The notes below the pieces were generated by a model that saw only the letters and a list, made by a program, of their open reading frames with translations, searched no databases and was not told the origin of the DNA. A stretch of DNA of 64,000 nt from Omphiscola glabra (lineage: Eukaryota > Mollusca > Gastropoda > Lymnaeidae), in the NCBI GenBank assembly GCA_964017045.1, contig OZ024810.1, forward strand, positions 5,080,562 through 5,144,561. Direction: 5' to 3'. The translations under genes were made by a program, and so were the position numbers. This document shows, piece by piece, positions 57,050-64,000 of the stretch; the first letter of the stretch is position 1; every line of letters begins with the position of its first letter.

Positions 57050-58540
57050 GGGACAGCTGTCAATCCCTGCTTGCTTCAGACATATATATTAACGTGTATC
57101 ATGGGATTGCTAATGCATTCAGATGGTGGCCTCTTTAAGTAACCGCTAATGATTTTTATCCCCCTGAATATTATGAGATTAAATAAAGCTGTGTTTCAAG
57201 CAGCTACCAGTGCCTGGTTGTCTTCTCGACCTGTCACTACATATAAACAACAGGTTTATCATATAGTGTGGGGGGATATTGGAGGGCTTCAAAGACATTT
57301 CCACCTCAGTTGCTTGTCACAAAAAATATTCAAATTTAAAGAGAATTTGAAATTAATATAAAAAAAGGATAGCTTTTTAGTTTTTTTTTAGTTGTAAGCA
57401 ACAGGTATACTTGGTTGTTTATCAATGCTGAGCTTTGAGAATGATCTTCTTGCACATATGCCAGTATATGGATACAGAACCAGAACATAAAGGGATTGAA
57501 TCAGAACCACACAGAAAAGAAATTTTAGACATTCCGTCACCGGATAGCACTCTTTAGAACAAATAGAACGTGTTCGAATGTTAACAACCTTTTCCCATCA
57601 AAGGAGGGGTGGGCAAAAGGAGCGGCACAGCACATGTTACAATGTTATCAATAAAAAAAAGGGACAAGCGGTTGTGGCCACAACGCTGACATTAGGCCTA
57701 CACACATGCCACAACAATATGAACATATATTTTTAAAAGTCTCTGTTTTATATGCGCATTTATTGTTGTTGCTAGGACGATAGTTCTTTGAAATATGCAC
57801 CCATTTTTCAATTCAATTCTAAAATTGTGTTTCCTTCTTAACTTGGCCTTGCTTCGGTCACGATGTACTCTTTATTACCGGCTAATGGGACAGGATAAGG
57901 CAGAGGGTGTGCTAAGGCAGCTGCCCGCCTTTACCCAGATCCGCCTCTGTCAGCTGGATATTGAACATGTCCTTTTAATACAGACACACCCACTCCAAAG
58001 CAAGCAGTCATATGACATCGGTCGTATTAGCCGGCCTGGTTTTTATGGCTCTGCAAAAAAGACTTCTACTTAGGTAGTGTTTTCAAATATTTATCATAAC
58101 ACACACAAAAAGAAAAAAATCCAGAACAACAACAGACTATATTCTCCCCCCCCCCCCCCCCCTCACGTTTGTTTTATATAGTTTTCACTGAAATGTCTCT
58201 TATTGGGTATTATCTTCCTGCTATATGATACGAATGACGTCAATAGCCTGTGTTTTAAGTGTGTGTGTGTGGGTGGGGGGGTGTGTGATTCGGACGAGGA
58301 TTTCATTTAAAAAAAATGATTAAGCGCAAAGCTTAATAACAATAATGCCTTTAAAAAATGAGACACAAGGAAGTTGGGAAGTGAGCAAATATTGACAAAC
58401 AACGTAACTGTAAGTGAAGGTTCCCAGTTTACAGAGTTCCACAATGGGCCAAATGGTTGCTTGTAGAGTTGGTCTCCTTTGCACAAGTTATCGTCCCTAA
58501 ACTAATGGCTTTTTGTTTTGTTTTTGTCGTCGTTATCATA
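57050..58540. other. Unique sequence between arrays, no gene recognised
   Basis: Contains a C-run near 58146-58162 and a GT tract near 58260. An open frame at 57795-58073 has no recognisable family. Confidence 0.45.
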
Positions 58541-58544
58541 CTGT

Positions 58545-58890
58545 GCAGGGCTCCATACATGGCAGGGCTCCATACATGGCAGGGCTCCTTACATGGCAGG
58601 GTTCCATACATGGCAGGGCTCCTTACATGGCAGGGCTCCATACATGGCAGGGCTCCATACATGGCAGGGCTCCATACATGGCAGGGCTCCTTACATGGCA
58701 GGGCTCCATACATGGCAGGGCTCCATACATGGCAGGGCTCCTTACATGGCAGGGCTCCATACATGGCAGGGCTCCATACATGGCAGGGCTCCATACATGG
58801 CAGGGCTCCTTGTATGGCAGGGCTCCATACATGGCAGGGCTCCTTACATGGCAGGGCTCCTTACATGGCAGGGCTCCATACATGGCAGTC
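58545..58890. repeat. Minisatellite, 17-bp unit, about 20 copies
   Basis: Units GGCTCCATACATGGCAG and GGCTCCTTACATGGCAG mixed. Confidence 0.95.
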
Positions 58891-59049
58891 CGTATTGGAC
58901 ACGTTTCTCTTATCACACAAGTTCAAGAACTTTCAATGTCCCCTTTAGCAACACATTTATTTATGTAACGACATATACTTTGAGCTTGTGTAACAAATGT
59001 ACTTTGTGCTTTATGTAATCAGATATACTTTATGGTTTGTGTAACCTAA

Positions 59050-59375
59050 TATACTTTTTATAATTGTCAATGCATCTCAAAGACTGAGGCAAAATATTCC
59101 AGAATATAGGCGCAATAGCTTCAAAAGAGCGCACTCCGTTTGAATTCTTTCTGTGTCCATCCACACTGGGAACTCCCAGTAAGGACTGTGTTGAAGAGCG
59201 CAGTTTCTACATGAATAAATGTTTAGAAATCAGTTTTGGATGATATACAGGTGCAGAGGCCTCTATACAGCTGTACGCCAAGGTCAGAAGTTTGTAATCT
59301 GTGCGCTCACTCAAGAAGCCAGTGGATATCTTTAAGAACGGGGTGATGTGGTCAGATGTCTTTATACGCGATACA
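59050..59375 (-). mobile_element. LINE reverse-transcriptase C-terminal relic (CR1/L2/Jockey-like tail)
   Basis: Minus-strand reading includes SDHITPFLK, a frameshifted IHWL, SERTDYKLLTLAYSCIEASA, then an in-frame TAG, then KLRSSTQSLLGVP and GVRSFEAIAPIFWNILPQSL. The LHWLPVxxRxxYK...LRSS...RxFxxxAPxxWNxLP pattern is the standard end of such reverse transcriptases. One stop and one frameshift show it is a dead copy. Confidence 0.78.
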
Positions 59376-59589
59376 AATGCACATTTTCCCCAAAATATAT
59401 TTATTTATCTGTGTTGCTTCTTAGAATATTATTTTTAATTAAGCGACACCAAAAAACAAAGTTTTTCATATAAATCCTTTATCGAGCAATCGGGGTGGGG
59501 CAGACAATTTGAGAAAACATGCATATAACTTAATATAAGTAGAAGTATCGCACTTTATAAGAATCCCAATTGGGAACACTAAGACTCGC

Positions 59590-60110
59590 ACTAAGACTTA
59601 TATCTTTATGTAATCATATCTTGGCATAATCGCATCTTGATGTACTTATATCTTGATGTAATCATATCTTGGCACAAACATATATTGATGTAATTATATC
59701 TTGACTGGCATAATCATATCTTGATATAATTCTATCTTGATGTAATTATCTTGGCATCATCATATATTGGCATAAAAGTATCTTGGCGTAATCATATCTT
59801 GACGTAATTATATCTTAACGTAATAATATCTTGATGTATTCATATCTTGGCATAATCATATCTTGGCATAATAGTATCTTGCTGTAATCATATCTTGATG
59901 TATTCATATCTTGACGTAATCATATCTTGACGTAATCATATTGCTGTAATCATATCTTGATATAATAATATCTTGATGTAATAATATATTGATGTAATCA
60001 TATTTTTACATTATCATACCTTGACTTAAATATATCTTGACGATATCAAATCTTGACATGATCAAATATTGACATTATCATATCTTGTAATCATATCTTG
60101 GCATTGTTAT
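59590..60110. repeat. Diverged minisatellite, about 16-bp unit
   Basis: Core ATCATATCTTGACGTA with many variants. Related copies resume at 60735-60905. Confidence 0.85.
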
Positions 60111-60734
60111 GTAGACGACGTGTTTACGTCATCTTTCCCCGTGAATGAACTCTAGCTGACCCCAAGCTCGGAACCGCTTGCTAAAAATGGTCTCTCTTGA
60201 CATTGTTTACAACTAAATAAAATTTATAGTCTGTTTCCTTAGTATTATGTAGAATTATCTGGAGAACTCTGGAAAGGAAACCATTGTGCAAGGTCTCTCT
60301 AAAAAGACCAGTAGAACAGACTATAAATGGGGACGAGAGTTATTTTTGTGGATATGCTACGATTTGATCACGAGATATTTTGAGCGTGTTATTTTTGCTA
60401 GGAGACAAAGAGATTTGTTTACTGTGTGTGTGAAGAATCTTTTTTCATCAGTGTTCCTTTTTACAACATTTTGTATTCTTCAACATTGTACCGGTACAAG
60501 CCAATCATTCTTCTGTAAGTCGATTGCTTTAATTTACTTCTTTTTGATTTTGTAATTTATCATTAACGTATTAAAATGTATTAATTGTAATTAGCCCTGG
60601 TTTAAGTATCGTATTCTTTGTTATAGTATTTAACGTATGGTATCGTCTTTTGTTGTGTGCTGTTTTAGAACGAGCCATAAACGTAAATAAGAGATTAATT
60701 TCTCCATACGGATAACAGCACGTAACAAAATAAA

Positions 60735-60905
60735 ACTACATATCTTGACGTTTTCATATTTTGATATAATTATATCTTGACATAAAAGTACATATCTTGA
60801 CTTAATCATATCTTGATATAATCATATCTTGACGTATTATATCTTGATTTAATCCTATGTTGGCGTCATCATATCTTGAGGTAATCATATCTTGCCGTGA
60901 GAATA
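60735..60905. repeat. Second block of the about 16-bp ATCATATCTTGA repeat
   Basis: Same core as at 59.6-60.1 kb, separated by about 630 bp of unique sequence, so this sequence probably inserted into or arose within one array. Confidence 0.85.
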
Positions 60906-60978
60906 CATGTCCTGACAGACTCTTCTAATTCAAAACTTGTTTTGACCACAGCTGTGTTTTTCCGCTCCTCAAGAATAC

Positions 60979-61233
60979 CTGCCGTGCCAGCATAAGGTTT
61001 TCAATCCATTCCTGGGGTACTAACCCTTGGTGAAGTCGATCTAGCTGCGTCTTGGTCGAGATGCAAAGAAAGCATCGTTGCTTCTCGGAGCCGACACATA
61101 TAGTTAAACTGTGTGGTACTTGTATTTTAGAATGTGTGTCTCCGGGATAGAGCACATGTGGACTGACGTAAATGAGATGAAGTTCCCCGGAAAATTGCTT
61201 TAAAAAGAAGGACCGGCTAGATGGCGCGGCCAT
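60979..61233 (-). CDS. Possible first coding exon of an unidentified gene
   Basis: ATG at 61233 opens MAAPSSRSFFLKQFSGELHL, and the frame continues with normal-looking composition through VPQEWIENLMLARQ. CAG|GTATTC then offers a donor at 60978. The frame otherwise stops at 60925. The product was not recognised and no following exon was found in the window, so this may be chance. The mixed, non-repetitive composition sets it apart from the repeat-derived frames around it. Confidence 0.25.
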
Positions 61234-61394
61234 TAATGGCTGGGGGTCCTCAAACTACGGCCAGCCAAGGGTCCTTAACCCTGACTAACTGGCTGCCATA
61301 TGGGTACTCCTTTAAATGATAAAAGTCTTTGTCAGCAACCGTGTCTGTGAACTGAAGTTTTGCCAAACGAAACATCTGAAATATCCCACCAGAT

Positions 61395-63860
61395 CCAGAC
61401 TAACTGATACACACGTACACCACTAAATGATACGCACTTGCATCACTAACTGATACAGACTTGCATCACTAACTGGTACACACTTGCATCACTAACTGAT
61501 ACACACTTGCGTCACTAACCGATACAGACTTGCTTCACTAACTGGTACACACTTGCATCACTAACTGACTCACACTGCATCACTAACTGGTACACACTTG
61601 CATCACTAACTGATACACACTTGCATCACTAGCTGGTACACACTTGCATCACTAACTAGTACACACTTGCATCACTAACTGATACACACTTGCATCACTA
61701 GCTGGTACACACTTGCACCACTAACTGGTACACACTTGCTTCACTAACCGATACAGACTTGCATCACTAACTAGTACACACTTGCATCACTAACTGATAC
61801 ACACTTGCATCACTAGCTGGTACACACTTGCACCACTAACTGATACACACTTGCTTCACTAACCGATACAGACTTGCATCACTAACTGGTACACACTTGC
61901 ATCACTAATTGATACACACTTGCATCACTAACTGATACACACTTGCATCACTAACTGGTACACACTTGCACCACTAACTGGTAGACACTTGCATCACTAA
62001 CCGATACAGACTTTGCATCACTAACTGGTAGACACTTGCATCACTAACCGATACAGACTTGCATCACTAACCGATACAGACTTGCACCACTAACTAGTAC
62101 ACACTTGCATCACTAACCGATACACACTTGCATCACTAACCGATACAGACTTGCATCACTAACTGGTACACACTTGCATCACTAATTGATACACACTTGC
62201 ATCACTAACTGGTACACACTTGCATCACTAACTGGTACACACTTGCATCACTAACTGATACACACTTGCATCACTAGCTGGTACACACTTGCACCACTAA
62301 CTGGTACACACTTGCTTTACTAACCGATACAGACTTGCATCACTAACTAGTACACACTTGCATCACTAACTGATACACACTTGCATCACTAGCTGGTACA
62401 CACTTGCACCACTAACTGATACACACTTGCTTCACTAACCGATACAGACTTGCATCACTAACTGGTACACACTTGCATCACTAATTGATACACACTTGCA
62501 TCACTAACTGATACACACTTGCATCACTAACTGGTACACACTTGCACCACTAACTGGTAGACACTTGCATCACTAACCGATACAGACTTGCATCACTAAC
62601 TGGTAGACACTTGCATCACTAACCGATACAGACTTGCATCACTAACCGATACAGACTTGCATCACTAACCGATACAGACTTGCACCACTAACTAGTACAC
62701 ACTTGCACCACTAACTGGTACACACTTGCATCACTAACTGGTACACACTTGCACCACTAACTGGTACACACTTGCATCACTAACTGGTACACACTTGCAC
62801 CACTAACTGGTACACACTTGCATCACTAACTGATACACACTTGCATCACTAACTGGTACACACTTGCACCACTAACTGGTAGACACTTGCATCACTAACT
62901 GGTACACACTTGCATCACTAACTGGTAGACACTTGCATCACTAACCGATACAGACTTGCATCACTAACTGGTACACACTTGCATCACTAACTGGTACACA
63001 CTTGCATCACTAACTGATACACACTTGCATCACTAATTGATACACACTTGCATCACTAACTGGTACACACTTGCATCACTAACTGGTACACACTTGCATC
63101 ACTAACTGGTACACACTTGCATCACTAACTGATACACACTTGCATCACTAACTGGTACACACTTGCACCACTAATTGATACACACTTGCATCACTAACTG
63201 ATACACACTTGCATCACTAACTGGTACACACTTGCACCACTAACTGGTAGACACTTGCATCACTAACCGATACAGACTTGCATCACTAACTGGTACTCAC
63301 TTGCACCACTAACTGATACACACTTGCACCACTAACTGATACAGACTTGCATCACTAGCTGGTACACACTTGCATCACTAACTGGTACTCACTTGCATCA
63401 CTAACTGGTACACACTTGCATCACTAACCGATACACACTTGCATCACTAATTGATACACACTTGCATCACTAACTGATACACACTTGCACCACTAACTGG
63501 TAGACACTTGCATCACTAACCGATACAGACTTGCATCACTAACTGGTACTCACTTGCACCACTAACTGATACACACTTGCACCACTAACTGATACACACT
63601 GCACCACTAACTGATACACACTTGCACCACTAACTGATACACACTTGCATCACTAACTGGTACACACTTGCATCACTAACTGGTACACACTTGCACCACT
63701 AACTGGTACACACTTGCACCACTAACTGGTAGACACTTGCATCACTAACCGATACACACTTGCATCACTAACTGGTACACACTTGCACCACTAACTGGTA
63801 GACACTTGCATCACTAACCGATACAGACTTGCACCACTAACTGTTGCAAACTTGCATCAC
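61395..63860. repeat. Largest minisatellite, 24-bp unit, about 100 copies, with higher-order structure
   Basis: Core CTTGCATCACTAACTGGTAC then ACAC. Substitutions (GATAC, CCGATACAG, AGCTGG, CACCACT) occur in ordered strings. A string with CTTGCTTCACTAACCG near 61737 recurs near 62312, about 576 bp or 24 units later. Confidence 0.96.
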
Positions 63861-64000
63861 ATGTTACGACTAGCAGTCAGACACATAGAACCAGACATTG
63901 ACCATCCGCCATCTCATTAGCCAATAGCTATCCCTTACTTATATTAATAATTTTTAATTGTAACTAATTTCTTCATCAACGCCGGAAAATCACCTCTACC

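Overview
The window looks like animal nuclear DNA. It is AT-rich, exons are short and separated by GT-AG introns, non-LTR retrotransposon tails and hAT-type MITEs are present, and well over a third of the sequence (my hand estimate) is tandem repeat. No bacterial operon, CRISPR array, rRNA gene or tRNA gene was found. The one complete gene is a metazoan MAGUK scaffold. Three short elements closely resemble the non-autonomous SPIN ('space invader') hAT transposons, a family reported from a pond snail as well as many vertebrates. A gastropod or other lophotrochozoan is therefore the best guess, but this is inference.

Layout. 1-20.5 kb: no recognisable host gene. This stretch holds a 5'-truncated LINE tail (818-1279), one copy of a dispersed repeat (about 1780-1990) and some two dozen minisatellites, the largest being a 38-bp array at 11.2-12.95 kb, a 20-bp array at 8.4-9.2 kb and a 24-bp array at 16.8-17.6 kb. 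The repeat-poor 17.7-20.5 kb stretch probably includes the 3' UTR of the gene that follows.

20.5-33.0 kb, minus strand: a complete MPP2/MPP6 (PALS2)/Varicose-type MAGUK gene. I could join 13 coding exons with no frame break, giving 554 residues: paired L27, PDZ, SH3, lysine-rich HOOK and guanylate-kinase-like domains, ending in a typical QWVPVNWVH tail. The join needs a 60-nt exon, a 30-nt exon and one GC-AG intron. A candidate non-coding first exon ends at 32909, next to a GTCACGTGAC palindrome. Most of the larger introns carry a minisatellite, several within tens of bases of an exon. One of these arrays repeats the exon's own 5' splice site.

33.0-64 kb: no confident host gene. It holds a U2 snRNA-derived retrocopy with an A-tail (33552-33747), a hAT MITE with a perfect 8-bp target duplication (43222-43385), three SPIN-like MITEs (49538-49739, 50397-50595, 56537-56734), two more LINE tails (42.66-42.96 kb and 59.05-59.37 kb), and very large minisatellites (41.5-42.2, 44.8-45.9, 51.8-52.9 and 61.4-63.9 kb). 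An unidentified possible first coding exon lies at 60979-61233 on the minus strand.

Many long open frames inside the repeat arrays arise because the unit lacks stops, or because its length is a multiple of three. I do not treat them as genes.
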